Below, one piece after another: positions 13,640 to 13,683 of a stretch of 13,683 nt of DNA. Below the pieces are notes generated by a model. It searched no databases and was not told where the DNA came from. It worked only from the letters and a program-made list of their open reading frames with translations. Source of the stretch: 70-18 sp041691815. Its GTDB lineage: Bacteria; Pseudomonadota; Alphaproteobacteria; Acetobacterales; Acetobacteraceae. The first letter of the stretch is position 1; each line of letters begins with the position of its first letter. The stretch spans positions 1-13,683 of the forward strand of contig JBEPTZ010000123.1 in NCBI GenBank assembly GCA_041691815.1, in the 5' to 3' direction. The position numbers were made by a program, and so were the translations under genes.

Positions 13640-13683
13640 TGCTTACCCAGGATAGTCAGCCAGTTTGAGAAGGCGGTAAGGCA

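Noticed and set aside
13643..13683. Minus-strand open frame of 12 codons ending in TAA just before hairpin copy 3, possibly the 3' end of a further gene
   Set aside because: Too short to test; third positions are only about half GC, unlike the neighbouring genes, and no family is recognisable.
1..13683. CRISPR array, insertion sequence, tRNA or defence system
   Set aside because: No regularly spaced repeats, transposase motifs, tRNA-like cloverleaf or recognisable defence genes were seen on either strand.

Overview
The window looks like a chromosomal segment of a high-GC alphaproteobacterium, most likely Rhodospirillales and probably Acetobacteraceae. The placement is inferred from three things. 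The F0 half of ATP synthase forms its own I-a-c-b'-b operon with two b-type subunits and no F1 genes beside it. Codon third positions are very GC-rich. A GGAAG/A-T-tract hairpin repeat recurs between genes. No phage, insertion sequence, CRISPR array, rRNA or tRNA was seen.

Layout, left to right. Positions 1-651 (+) hold the 3' part of a SAM-dependent methyltransferase-like gene with clearly lower GC than everything after it. It is followed by a CitE/HpcH-type CoA lyase (721-1641, +) and by hldE, the bifunctional heptose-7-phosphate kinase / heptose-1-phosphate adenylyltransferase of LPS core synthesis (1685-3175, +). A hairpin at 3212-3237 separates hldE from the convergent F0 operon on the minus strand, which is transcribed atpI (5906) - atpB - atpE - b' - b (3264). 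The operon has a good candidate promoter at 5945-5973. Divergent from atpI is a class III PLP aminotransferase (6054-7385, +). It converges on a full-length ABC exporter half-transporter (9286-7442, -).

Divergent from the exporter is greB (9347-9910, +). Its 3' end overlaps by 17 bp the 3' end of a YkuD-type L,D-transpeptidase-like gene (10388-9894, -), which forms a two-gene unit with ribA, GTP cyclohydrolase II (11583-10402, -). A 336-bp divergent intergenic region follows, carrying direct repeats, an inverted repeat and a perfect 14-bp palindrome. Next come an OmpR-family response regulator (11920-12636, +) and a convergent exonuclease III gene, xth (13580-12771, -).

Most of the window is housekeeping: energy, LPS, riboflavin, transcript elongation and DNA repair. 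The genes form small independent units rather than one pathway. I found no convincing new multigene system. The most interesting signal is a family of three related extragenic hairpins (12637-12675, 12727-12770, 13599-13639). They share a fixed architecture, show compensatory arm changes, and two of them start exactly at a stop codon. Second are the structured regulatory-looking elements between ribA and the response regulator.
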